Source: Prorocentrum cordatum (Eukaryota > Sar > Dinophyceae > Prorocentrales > Prorocentraceae). From it: a DNA stretch of 28,500 nucleotides. The DNA lies in contig CAUYUJ010016908.1 of the NCBI GenBank assembly GCA_963575745.1, positions 116,501 through 145,000 on the forward strand, given 5' to 3'. Positions 22,401 to 28,500 of this stretch are shown here, one piece after another (positions within the stretch are counted from its first letter, which is position 1; every line of letters begins with the position of its first letter). A program made the translations under genes and the position numbers. The notes under the pieces were generated by a model. That model was given only the letters and a program-made list of their open reading frames with translations. It was not told the origin of the DNA and did not search any database.

Positions 22401-25400
22401 TGCCGAAAGTTTATGTCTACAGCGTTTTTTCTTCTTCGATGGAGGGCACCGAGGAGCTCGAAAACAGGGCAACAAAATCCTCGGGGCCCGCTGCCCTGAG
22501 AACGCGCTCGCATCGCAGCGACTCCCCGCGCAAGCCTTGGCCTTCGGTTGACCTGCCGGGCGCTTGGCGCACCGCACGCGCGCGCGGGGGAGAACCGACG
22601 CTCGGCCGCCCCGACGCCCGCCGCGCGTGCGCCCTCTCGGGAGCGGCGAGACGCGGGCACCAGAGGCCTCATAGATGGGGTCGGGGTAGATGGGGTCGGA
22701 GGATCATGCCGCATCGGCGATGCCTTGGCGACACATCGTCGATTCATCGGCAATGTATCGGCGACGTCGGCGAGGCATCGGGGCCATCGGCGTGGAGAAG
22801 ATCGGGCTCCACATCGAGCCGCATCGCCGATGCATCGGCGATGCGGCGCGATCCTCCGATCCCATCTACTCTCGGGCCGGGCGAAAGGGGGGGATAGTAA
22901 AGGAGGGGGTTGAGAATCAGCTGACGTAGCCAATTTCCCTGGCGCCTCCCAGCGCTGGGAGGCGTCCATGTATCGAGGACTGGGCCCGGCGGCGGGGCCG
23001 AAGCCAGCTGCATGCAGCAGACTTCGTAACACCCCCTTTCCCTTCCCCCCTATTTTGGACGCCCGACATGGGTACGGACAAAATTGGTACAATGCCCAAC
23101 AACACATGTTGTCCTAAACCAACAGCGGCCGCTGTTGGGCAGGCGGCCTTTGCCTCGAATGGACACAGGCCGCGGCGGCGTGGACAGCGAGTCCAGTTCA
23201 AAATGAACAGGAACTGCTGTTGGGCATTGTACCCCTTCTCTCCGCACCCATCTCGTTCGTGCCGACCTCTCGCACGGCCCGATACTCGGACCTCATCCGG
23301 GAGGCCCAGAGGCACCACCGCTCTTTTGGGGGGGCCTCTCCAAGGGGGGCACGCGCTCCGCCCAAGATTTCTATGGGGCGGCGCCAGCCGTGCACGAGCG
23401 GCGACCGTGTGCATACCCACAACCTCGCGGTATGGATCCCTGAGAACCGACGCTGCAGCATAAATGGCAACATCGACAAAAACATCACGCCCGGAGCCCT
23501 AGACCCCATTTGTCTGTGTCATGTTTCGAACCGGATCGATCTGAGAGAGTCACGGGGCTCGAAATCGAGCGAAACCACCAGCTGTGACAAAAAATTGCAA
23601 CGCCAAAATCTCAAAGATTCCTGGGCGCGATCCCTGGGCCCGGTCGCTTGCGCGGGGCATCCGCGGGAAGCGCCCCGTCTCCGCGAGGTCGCGGCACAGG
23701 GGCCCAGCATGCGAGGCCGCACATGCGGATATGCTTGCCGCCTACGAGCCGCAGCGACGAGGACCCCCTGGGGGGGGACCAATGACCAACGGCAAGAACG
23801 AAGCAGGATCAGCCAGCGCCGAATCGTGAGATCGGATATGCTCGGAGCATGCGTCGGACCGCGCAGCATCGGCGCGGAGTCGGATTCGTATCGGATCGGA
23901 CGCGCAAAGATGCTCAACAACGCCCACGCGAGCATCGGATCGTCGGAATAGCAGACATCGAACTGCATCGGGCTGGTCAGAATGGACATCGATTCGGATC
24001 GACATGGACCAGGGGAGTGGGCATTGGTGTCGGTGTTCTTTACCTCTGAAGCCCAAGCGCTCCCAACACGTGGCAACCAGGGAAGAGTAGCCAGATCGAA
24101 ATCACTCCGAGGGGGGCAGAATGAGTGCGGGCGGGGTATGGATGTGGGCTGTGGTGGTGGAGCGTTTCCCACGCGCGCCTTCTGGAAGCTCCCGAACTGC
24201 TCCACTGCGTAGATCTTATCCTGCGCGCGGAAGTCAAGTAAAATAGGCAAAAGCTCGACCTTGGAAACTTTGCTTCAATCCTCTTGTGCCTTTTGGTAAA
24301 GAGACTGGTGCCTGTTTGGCTAATATCGAGATCAGAAGCAAGATCGGCGTTTTTTACAAATCGTTCTGCCTTGTGTTCCGTAGATCTTTGTGTAGAAGCC
24401 ATATGGCACAAACATGCACGGTTGGAGGTCCGCGTGGGTTCTTGGACCGGCACTCGACCCCCCTCCCTGGCCTACGGACCGCACCAAATTTTTGGATGGC
24501 ACTCGATGCCCCTCCCCTCAGGGGCGGCGTCAGAGGCGCCGGCATCGATCGGGGCTTGTCCTGAACTCGATCAATATCAGTGCCCATGTTCCGCTCGACA
24601 GGGCGCCGAGCAACGGACACCAACATCGATCGACCCCCCCCCCGCGCGAATGCCGAGATCAGGCAGCGTGAGAGAATCACGGCGCTGTGGAAAACACTAC
24701 CAAAGCCAATCCACGAAATTTGTATGCGGGAGTTCTCCGATATTTCTTGCACGACGCCAATATGAACCTGTTCCCTGGGATCTGGGCGCTTCATTTTTTC
24801 GGGACGATGTGTTCGCCAAGCATCGGGCCCCAGGTCCATCACAGATCAATCTGGCTCGAAAGATGGCGCGGAAACATGGGGTCTAGGGCTACAGCAGTGT
24901 TTTCGGCACGATTATTTCGCATATAGACTTTATTGCAGCTGCGTCTTGGACTTATTACCACCGCATCTGAATTCATAGCCACAGTATCTTGATTGTGGAT
25001 CGCTCGCGCACTGCTGCCAACTGGGGCTCAGTAGTGGACTGACGAACCCCACAGGCGAAGCTAGCCTCAACACAACATAACGGCTGTTCCACCTTGAAAT
25101 TGTCACGTCAAGACAAGCAAGACACCGGCAATGCTTTTTTTTTCCGCGACTTCGAATAAATATAAGGGATCTGCGTTACAGCGCAGCTGCTATTACTTTG
25201 GAGGCGGAGGGAAGGGGTTAGGAGGAGGAGGAGGAGGAGGAGGAGGAGACAACTGCTGGAAGGCCTTCTTCGGAAAGATTGGGAGGAATTAGCCCCCTCT
25301 GGGGGTGGGCGGCGGCTCTGCCAGGCTAGGCCGCGGACAACACGGAACCAGGCCGCACTAAACTGGACGAAGCCGGATCGGGCGGGATGAAGCCGGATTT

Positions 25401-27353
25401 TGGGCCAGGGAAGAGTCATAGCCTGTTCTCTCAAAATCTGCATCCGAAGGAAAGGGCCAGGGGGGGAGGACACGGACGAACGAGGATCTCAGCGCATGAC
25501 TCGTTCCTCGCCCGGGCATAAGACACCAGTGCCGTGACACCGCTGGGCAGCCTCATGGGGGGGTGTCCATCTAACTTGCTATCGTTCGGGCGTCCATTCC
25601 CCGTGCATGTTTCGGTTTCGTGCGTGTGTTTTCGCAGGATGATCCAGGATGCTCCTCGAGGATCCCCGAACGATGCCAAGACAAGAGGGGAACGTCCAAG
25701 AAGGGGGCGGCGCAAATCTTGGCCCGACGCACGTGCGCGGACGAGGGAGAGAACTCGGAACGCATTGCAAGAAGAAGAAGAAGATGGTGCCATGAGGTCC
25801 GGGGAGATATCATAGCCCCAGCCATGATATCCACCTCCCCTAGCTATCAACCCCCTTTTGTTTGATGCGCGCGCTGAGCGGTCGCGGCGCCGCGCGGCGG
25901 CGCTCATCGCCTCGAGAGGCAGTGTCTGGCTCAGGCGAGTGCACAGAATTGGTGGAGAGGGGGCCCGCCACATGCGACCTGCACAGGGGAATGCAGGACT
26001 GCGCGTGTGACCTCCGACCATCGACCATGACCAGAAACAAGCAACGCGCATGCCGGGGTGCACATGCACGGTTTCCCCCGGGGCCGTAGGCGACCCGAAG
26101 AGGAGGAGGAGGAGGAGGAGGAGGAGGTGGAGGAGGGGGAGGAGGAGGAATGGAGGAGGAGGAGGAGGAGGAGGAGGAGGAGGAGGAGGAGGAATGGAGG
26201 AGGAGGAGGAGGAGGAGGACGGGTCGCCTAAGCCCTTCGGAAAAAAAAAAACCTCCAGGCGCACCACGCCGCAGGGATGGGGTTGGGCTGCAGGCTGCAG
26301 TGCGCTGGGGCGCCCTCCCCTGCCAGTGCGTCAACATGGTTGCAGCCGTGGCGCTCCATCAACACAGTCCACGCAGAGTGGCGGGGGCCGAGAGCACGGT
26401 CAGAACTGGTGGCACGGATGCGCGATGAGGCTGCAAGGGCCTCGGACGCCCCTGTCGAAGCTTTTCGAGCGGGGCCAGCCATCGAGGGGGGCTACGGCTG
26501 GACCGAGGAGGCCAGGGTACAAGGGTACCATTGGGAAGGTTACGCATCCTTACTGTCGGTCTCGGTTGCAACTGTGTGAATCGCATGGGGGCAGCCGGTC
26601 CTGGGGGAAACGGGTCCTGGACCCTGATGCATTTCCCCGAAGACGAGCTCTCCATCCAGAGTCGTTCTCTAACAGTCCCGGGGGCCCTGGCGAGCCCAAG
26701 AACGGCGAAAGACCTCAGGATCCGCTTCCCGCAGGACCCTTGTTTCCCTCGTGGCGATGCAAGGTCGGCTGGACGAAAGAGTGACCCTGGGTAAGAGTGA
26801 CCTTTGGTGCGCGGCTTTTGGGGAGCGCGAGGGGGCAAAACCCAAGCGCGAAGGCCGCTGCTATCGCATCGTGCTCAACGGTCGGGGGGTCCCCGATGAG
26901 CCCGCACCAAAAGTAACTCCGGCGAAGGGTCCCTCTTACTTGCAGTGTAGAGGCTTCATAAGTGGGGTCGGAACAGATGGGGTCGGAGGATCGTGCCGCA
27001 TCGGCGAGACATCGGCGATACATCGCCGATGCATCGGTGATGCACCGCCGATGCATTGTCGACGTAGGCGATGCATCGGGGACGTCGACGTGAAACAGAT
27101 CGGGCTGCACATCGAGCCGCATCCGCGATGCATCGACGATGCGGCGCGATCTGACCTTCCGACCCCATCTACTCCGACCCCATCTAGGAGGCCTAAATAG
27201 TCCAACATTGAGACGGAATAGACGAGGAGGAATCCTCTGCCGCTTTTGGTGTCTCCTCTCTCTCTCGCTCTCTCCACGGGCGTCCTGCGGCACGGTCACG
27301 CAGCAGTTGAAGCATGGGAGGCACCCCGTCTCCTGTCTCTGCTGGCCTGCCAT
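10977..27353 (-). CDS. HIR-like SPFH/band-7 membrane-microdomain protein, six exons
   Basis: This gene encodes a predicted 298-residue protein of the hypersensitive-induced-reaction branch of the SPFH (stomatin/prohibitin/flotillin/HflK-C) superfamily. Such proteins oligomerise on the inner face of membranes and organise microdomains. On the minus strand the CDS joins 27353-27285, 24220-24179, 19852-19361, 11891-11809, 11429-11387 and 11144-10977. The lengths 69, 42, 492, 83, 43 and 168 total 897 nt, which is 299 codons including TGA. Family marks in order are an N-terminal Cys cluster (C11, C14, C17, C18), [21 protein letters not shown] (72-80), a charged helical stretch (about 170-228) with [16 protein letters not shown], and the C-terminal [15 protein letters not shown] with [11 protein letters not shown] proteins are usually about 285-300 residues, so the gene looks full length. 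Residue 2 is Ala, so N-myristoylation is not expected; the cysteines could be palmitoylated. The family and exon order are firm, while exon 5 and the exact boundaries are inferred from phase and splice rules. Confidence 0.9.
11145..11386 (-). repeat. Intron 5: hairpin at the donor and a roughly 20-bp degenerate tandem repeat
   Basis: On the minus strand the intron starts GT followed by GCATCTTCGGATGC, a perfect 5-bp stem with a UUCG loop. Positions 11222-11330 are a degenerate tandem repeat of about 20 bp built on GCGGGATTNAGCCNGATTAA (plus strand). The segment 11300-11390 resembles 25366-25449 in intron 1, so part of the intron is dispersed repeat. The flanks share AAGGTG, but no terminal inverted repeat is visible. 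Confidence 0.5.
11387..11429 (-). CDS. HIR-like gene, exon 5 (end of codon 229 to residue 243)
   Basis: This 43-nt micro-exon supplies one base to finish the split Arg codon and then [14 protein letters not shown]. It was predicted from the missing length and phase between exons 4 and 6. The acceptor is CCCGAAG|GTCC and the donor GACAAG|GTGC. The joined reading LKRSVTSG...[15 protein letters not shown] matches the family's spacing at this weakly conserved stretch. Support comes from phase and both splice sites rather than strong sequence identity. Confidence 0.65.
11430..11808 (-). mobile_element. Intron 4: introner-like foldback element with target duplication
   Basis: The element occupies 11432-11805. 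On the plus strand it begins TCGGGAATGGACAGAACCCC and its other end, reverse complemented, begins TCGGGGGCGGACAGAACCCC, giving terminal inverted repeats of about 21 bp with three mismatches. A 5-bp direct repeat GACCT flanks it at 11427-11431 and 11806-11810. Read on the minus strand this duplication is AGGTC and supplies both the AG|GT donor and the AG acceptor. A second foldback element sits inside it at 11571-11767. The arrangement is that expected of an intron created by transposon insertion. Confidence 0.75.
11571..11767. mobile_element. Palindromic MITE, copy C, nested inside intron 4
   Basis: This is a 197-bp foldback element centred on CCAGGGGCGGCGCCGGAGGC, with arms containing GGATCCGCGC and TTTATGTTT. 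It is flanked by a 6-bp direct repeat AATCGA at 11565-11570 and 11768-11773. The related element at 8854-9024 has a single AATCGA at the matching place and no insertion, which supports these borders. Confidence 0.7.
11809..11891 (-). CDS. HIR-like gene, exon 4 (residues 202-228 plus a split codon)
   Basis: This 83-nt exon encodes [20 protein letters not shown] followed by AIVDGLK, the conserved coiled-coil segment after the SPFH core. The acceptor is GGCACAG|GCC. The donor is AAGAG|GTCTCG (GT type), leaving two bases of codon 229. It was found by translating the minus strand where exon 3 stops resembling HIR. Confidence 0.88.
12160..12290. repeat. G/C-rich tandem duplication
   Basis: Two copies of a unit with GGTCCCGGGTTTTTACGCCG followed by CCCCCCGGGG lie about 57 bp apart (12200 and 12257). 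Runs of seven to ten G precede each. Confidence 0.85.
12295..12830. repeat. Degenerate 10-11 bp repeat field (CCAAGAGGCC-like), intron 3
   Basis: Words such as CCCAAGAGGCC, CCAAGACGGCC and CCAAAACGG recur every 10-30 bp throughout. Similar fields occur at 13920-14110, 14440-14540 and 16100-16270. They give long Pro/Arg-rich pseudo-frames with no coding signal. Confidence 0.65.
13137..13342. mobile_element. Dispersed foldback element, copy 2 (intron 3)
   Basis: It shares AAGAACATGAGATCCTCCGT, GGGCACCCTCCCCAGGAAGC and ACTGGGGTACCCTCCCCGAT with 10148-10330 (roughly 80% by eye). A CA microsatellite (13252-13280) has expanded inside it. Confidence 0.6.
13519..13714. mobile_element. AGAAGGC foldback family, copy 3 (intron 3)
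   Basis: The left end GAGAAGTGAGAAGAGGCGGG matches the inverse of the right end CCCGCC...CTTCTCCTCCTCACTCTC. The interior repeats AACCTTCTGAGAAATTGCCG-type words. Confidence 0.55.
14270..14345. repeat. Short direct repeat and hairpin
   Basis: CTGGTGTATAC occurs twice 16 bp apart. The second copy opens an imperfect hairpin closed by ATATACAC at 14328-14335. Confidence 0.5.
14600..14790. repeat. Dispersed repeat containing TCGAGTAGGGG, second copy (intron 3)
   Basis: It shares the TCGAGTAGGGGGTCGACTAC start, the CGTCGAA word and TCATCGATTCTG with 6641-6830. Confidence 0.4.
14932..15182. mobile_element. Foldback element with TGGTTGACCC ends (intron 3)
   Basis: The left end TGGTTGACCCAATCGGGAGT and the right end, inverted TGGTTGACCCAAAAGGGGTC, form long imperfect inverted arms. 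Further in, both arms carry GGTGNTGCAATAG and ATTTGGGGC. Small TGTATTGC repeats fill the centre. Confidence 0.7.
15183..15660. other. Intron 3 sequence, nothing identified
   Basis: A pyrimidine-rich tract (15220-15350) is followed by AT-richer sequence. There is no gene, RNA or recognisable repeat apart from GGGCTCAAG occurring twice at 15608-15640. Confidence 0.4.
15680..15712. repeat. CA/TA microsatellite
   Basis: An ACACAC tract runs into (AT)n just before the pentanucleotide array. Confidence 0.9.
15731..15900. repeat. Pentanucleotide microsatellite (TATGC)n in intron 3
   Basis: An array of TATGC with variants TGTGC, TGCGC and TAGGC. It passes at 15900-15955 into a TTTGCC/TTTGCT hexamer-like tract. 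It is related in sequence to the array at 5395-5637. Confidence 0.95.
16316..16500. repeat. (TA)n-rich microsatellite field (intron 3)
   Basis: Long TATATA runs are broken by GTATAC and a short (CA)n. Tyr/Ile-rich pseudo-frames arise on both strands. Confidence 0.95.
16575..16930. repeat. Poly-C, GAG/GAC and TCG trinucleotide tracts
   Basis: A run of about 14 C (16580-16593) is followed by (GAGGAC)n/(GAG)n at 16660-16715 and (TCG)n at 16880-16925. The acidic or Ser-rich frames here are products of the repeats. Confidence 0.9.
17385..18270. other. Intron 3 sequence with GAATCGG words
   Basis: Positions 17390-17490 repeat GAATCGG, GGATCGGC and AATCGGCAGG words. The remainder has open plus-strand frames but no recognisable protein. 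Confidence 0.4.
18275..18736. mobile_element. GGTAAGGATG family, copy 2, possibly interrupted (intron 3)
   Basis: The left part (18275-18380) matches the other two copies through GGGTACCCTTGTATGC. The expected right end appears only at 18713-18736 as CTCATCCTTACCGCCGCTCG, the inverse of GCGGCGGTAAGGATG. The element may hold an insertion of about 330 bp, or the right end may be an independent copy. Confidence 0.4.
19361..19852 (-). CDS. HIR-like gene, exon 3 (residues 38-201), core SPFH domain
   Basis: This is the largest exon, 164 codons from [13 protein letters not shown] to [10 protein letters not shown]. It contains [48 protein letters not shown] and [20 protein letters not shown], all landmarks of HIR proteins. 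The acceptor chosen is CTCGAG|GTG, which obeys the AG|G rule; an in-frame TAG lies just upstream at 19867-19869, so the exon cannot start much earlier. The donor is AAGAAG|GCCACG (GC type), and the phase is 0. Reading past this donor soon reaches a stop. Confidence 0.9.
20066..20190. repeat. ATCGGATCGG-type dispersed repeat, copy 1 (intron 2)
   Basis: GCGCATCGGCACGGAATCGA, CGAATCGGATCGGCTGCGCC, AGGATGC and GGATCGTCGG occur in the same order as at 23861-24000. The repeat abuts the Tourist-like MITE at 20221. Confidence 0.5.
20221..20375. mobile_element. Tourist-like MITE, copy 2 (intron 2)
   Basis: Ends GGTCGGGCATGTCCACCTAC and, inverted, GTCGGGCGTGTCCCTCAAC, flanked by TTA at 20218-20220 and 20376-20378. 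The length is 155 bp and the interior AT-rich, including AAAAATAGTC as in the other copies. Confidence 0.7.
20380..20520. repeat. (TA)n-rich microsatellite (intron 2)
   Basis: TATATA and ACATAC runs make up most of this stretch, directly after the Tourist-like MITE. Confidence 0.9.
20805..20960. repeat. Degenerate CCTCCTGGGG tandem repeat
   Basis: About twelve imperfect copies of a 10-bp word, GGGGCCTCCT or GGAGCCTCCT. The same word resumes at 21268-21335 after a CA-rich stretch (21125-21265). Confidence 0.8.
21630..21790. repeat. Degenerate repeat of GCCGTTTTTTTACCGGTTCC
   Basis: Five or six imperfect copies of a GCCG-T-rich-CGGTTCC unit about 25-30 bp long. Confidence 0.6.
21888..22060. 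mobile_element. Foldback element with GATCATTGGA ends (intron 2)
   Basis: The left end GATCATTGGATGCCAGAAAA and the right end, inverted GATCATTGGACACCAGATAT, are followed inward by GGTCGCGACCGA in both arms. The interior has several CGGTCGC palindromes. Confidence 0.7.
22250..22440. mobile_element. Palindromic GGATCCGCGC MITE, copy D (intron 2)
   Basis: The left end is AGAAGAGGAACAAATACAAT followed by AAACACAAAC; the right end TTTATGTCTACAGCGTTTTT followed by TCTTCGAT. The arms contain AGATTTCTCGGATCCGCGCC and its inverse. The length is 191 bp. Confidence 0.7.
22663..22870. mobile_element. GATGGGGTCGGAGGATC foldback element (intron 2)
   Basis: It begins AGAGGCCTCATAGATGGGGT and ends GCGATCCTCCGATCCCATCT, the inverse of its start. 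The interior is packed with CATCGGCGATG-type small palindromes. It aligns along its length with 26947-27197. Confidence 0.7.
23063..23255. mobile_element. Foldback element with GGTACAATGCCCAACA arms (intron 2)
   Basis: The left end CGACATGGGTACGGACAAAA then GGTACAATGCCCAACAACA is inverted at the right as GCTGTTGGGCATTGTACCCC then TCCGCACCCATCTCG. The arms match over about 40 bp with few differences. The centre holds the palindrome ACAGCGGCCGCTGT. Confidence 0.75.
23861..24000. repeat. ATCGGATCGG-type dispersed repeat, copy 2 (intron 2)
   Basis: GCGCAGCATCGGCGCGGAGT, TATCGGATCGGACGCGCAAA and CATCGGATCGTCGGA parallel the copy at 20066. The right end lies about 180 bp from exon 2. Confidence 0.5.
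24179..24220 (-). CDS. HIR-like gene, exon 2 (residues 24-37)
   Basis: This 42-nt exon encodes [14 protein letters not shown], the first beta strand of the band-7 domain, where relatives carry a V.E.FG.F pattern. The acceptor reads GCGCAG|GAT and the donor CAGAAG|GCGCGC (GC type). The phase is 0 at both ends. It joins in frame to exon 3 to give FQK-VIGAGLN. Confidence 0.8.
24370..24565. mobile_element. Palindromic GGATCCGCGC MITE, divergent copy E (intron 1)
   Basis: It carries GGAGGTCCGCGTGGGTTCTT, CCCCCCTCCCTGG and CAGGGGCGGCGTCAGAGGCG in the order of the other copies, but the arms are eroded and the ends are unclear. Confidence 0.4.
25222..25250. repeat. (GGA)n microsatellite
   Basis: About nine GGA units within intron 1. 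Confidence 0.9.
25366..25449. repeat. Dispersed repeat related to intron 5
   Basis: GAAGCCGGATCGGGCGGGAT, GAAGCCGGATTTTGGGCCAG and GCATCCGAAGG align in order with 11300-11384 in intron 5. Confidence 0.5.
26098..26222. repeat. (GGA)n microsatellite (intron 1)
   Basis: About 40 near-continuous GGA units with a few GGT, GGG and GGAAT breaks. They produce poly-Glu, poly-Gly or poly-Pro pseudo-frames. Confidence 0.95.
26417..26559. mobile_element. Foldback element, GGTAAGGATG family, copy 3 (intron 1)
   Basis: The left end is GATGCGCGATGAGGCTGCAA and the right end TACGCATCCTTACTGTCGG. The interior shares TTTTCGAGCGGGGCCA and GGGTACAAGGGTACC with the copy at 18275. The length is about 143 bp. Confidence 0.5.
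26947..27197. mobile_element. GATGGGGTCGGAGGATC foldback element (intron 1)
   Basis: It begins TAGAGGCTTCATAAGTGGGG and ends ACCCCATCTAGGAGGCCTAA, so the terminal inverted repeats carry two tandem GATGGGGTCGGA words per end. The interior repeats ATCGGCGATACATCGCCGAT and related palindromes. It ends 88 bp before the exon 1 donor side of intron 1. Confidence 0.7.
27285..27353 (-). CDS. HIR-like gene, exon 1 (residues 1-23)
   Basis: This exon begins at an ATG in the context GGCACCATGGCA, the first in-frame ATG of the open stretch. It encodes [10 protein letters not shown] followed by [13 protein letters not shown], a Cys-rich N-terminus like that of HIR proteins. It ends CCGCAG and the intron starts GACGCC, so the donor is GA, which dinoflagellates use alongside GT and GC. 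The phase is 0. Confidence 0.75.
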
Positions 27354-27416
27354 GGTGCCCTCCTCGAGAAACGGCTTCCGGCAGGTTCGCGCGGCGTCGG
27401 CGCGCGCCAAGGTTTA

Positions 27417-27480
27417 GGTCGGGCGTGTCCTCCTACAGGCGGAGTTTGGAGGGACCATGAGAAATAGCCAAGGTTTTTGA
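27417..27480. mobile_element. Tourist-like MITE, left end only, upstream of the HIR-like gene
   Basis: TTA (27414-27416) precedes GGTCGGGCGTGTCCTCCTAC and GAGAAATAGCC, matching the left ends of the other copies; no right end is found. It starts 64 bp upstream of the ATG at 27353. Confidence 0.6.
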
Positions 27481-27968
27481 CCCCGCCGATCGCTAAGCCT
27501 TGAACCGATCGCGGCCCCGATCGGCCAAGGTTGAGTTCCGTGGGGATCCACTGACCTGGGCCAACACAAACCCGGGTCAGTCAGGCTTTGCACGATCCTG
27601 GAAAATCCTGCAGGATCCTCCGGGCCTTGCGCCCCAATCCAGGTCAGTGTGGCCCTGGCTCTGCAGGATCACGCAAGATCCGGCTGGACAACATGGGATG
27701 TGTCGACCCCTGTTCCAGGTTTCGCGGGGTTTTCGACCGGAACAGAAATTTTAGGCCCAACCCTTGGAAATACGATGCGGGGGGCGACCATCCTCGATGG
27801 GGATGCGTCCGAATAGTTAGCCCTCTTGGGGGGTGTATCCCAGGGTTGCCCCTGGTGCCAAACTTTTCGGGCGGTATTCGCGGGTCGGGGAAGAGAAATC
27901 GCCTGCGAGACACCGTGCCGACCGCTCAGCCTTGAACCGATCGCGGCCCCGATCGTTCAGAGCTGAAT
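27479..27968. repeat. Direct repeat, 436 bp apart, upstream of the HIR-like gene
   Basis: GCCTTGAACCGATCGCGGCC followed by CCGATCG occurs at 27496-27522 and again at 27931-27957, each preceded by CCG.(C/T)CG.T.A and followed by GAGTT or GAATT. No reading frame is supported between them. Confidence 0.75.
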
Positions 27969-28500
27969 TCTGCCAGGTCCTGTGGCGTTACACCGTGTCC
28001 GTCAGTGCTTCCACATCGTCCGATCACGCGAAGTTCAACCTGGAACGCCATCGCCGGCGTCACCGGCGCGCCATCGTCGCATGAACCTTCCGGATGTGGG
28101 ACTGGGGGAAGGAAAGGGTACACCGAACACCTGTCCAAGCCGCCCCTGCTCTTCAACTTGTCCACACACCCCTGCCCCACCCCACCTCTCCTCACCTCTA
28201 CCAGTAGGCATTGTGTCTAGGAATGCTGCCCCCCGCATACACCTAATCCTGAGCACGCTCGATCTTTGACTCGCCCACCATTCCTGGGAGGGGGGTCCGA
28301 CTCCAAGAAAACGGTCTGCGCCAACAGTGCCTGAAACTACGAACGAAAATTCCCCTAACGCCTCACTTCAGGAAAAGGGGGTGGGGGGAGTGGGACCGGA
28401 AGTGGTTCAGGATGTGGCGCTAGATCCACGGATCAGGAAACGTACATTTCATGAAAAAAGGGGTTCTGAATTGCGGGGGTCTGATTTGAGCTGTCATGCA
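27969..28500. other. Right edge, nothing identified
   Basis: A pyrimidine-rich stretch (28130-28200) and several poly-G or poly-A runs. No gene, RNA or dispersed repeat was recognised. Confidence 0.5.

Overview
The window looks like nuclear DNA of a dinoflagellate. The reasons are GC-rich sequence dominated by dispersed foldback repeats and microsatellites, one conserved gene whose short exons are scattered over 16 kb, and splice sites of the dinoflagellate type (AG|G at every junction, with GA, GC and GT donors). A Prorocentrum-like genome would fit, but that is only a guess from composition and intron size. There are no prokaryotic operons, rRNAs, CRISPR arrays or convincing tRNAs.

The main result is a complete six-exon gene on the minus strand (ATG at 27353, stop at 10977). 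It encodes a 298-residue SPFH/band-7 protein of the hypersensitive-induced-reaction (HIR) family. The exons are 27285-27353, 24179-24220, 19361-19852, 11809-11891, 11387-11429 and 10977-11144. Their lengths sum to 897 nt, all phases agree, and the product covers the family from its N-terminal Cys cluster to its C-terminus. Introns 1-3 are 3.1, 4.3 and 7.5 kb and filled with repeats; introns 4 and 5 are 379 and 242 bp.

Intron 4 appears to be a transposable element that became an intron. It has about 21-bp terminal inverted repeats and a 5-bp target duplication (GACCT) that supplies both splice sites. A relative with its own duplication (AGTCT) lies outside the gene at 8854-9024, and a second foldback element is nested inside intron 4.

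Region by region: 1-2290 holds repeats only. 2577-3971 (minus) is a frameshifted ubiquitin-specific-protease-like gene whose catalytic Cys codon reads Arg. 4086-5400 is a 79-bp minisatellite of about 17 copies, followed by a pentanucleotide microsatellite to 5637. 5640-10976 is intergenic repeat sequence with one weak plus-strand ORF (8130-8484). 10977-27353 is the HIR gene with its introns. 27354-28500 is upstream sequence with one 5' MITE end and a direct repeat. The two genes show no functional link.
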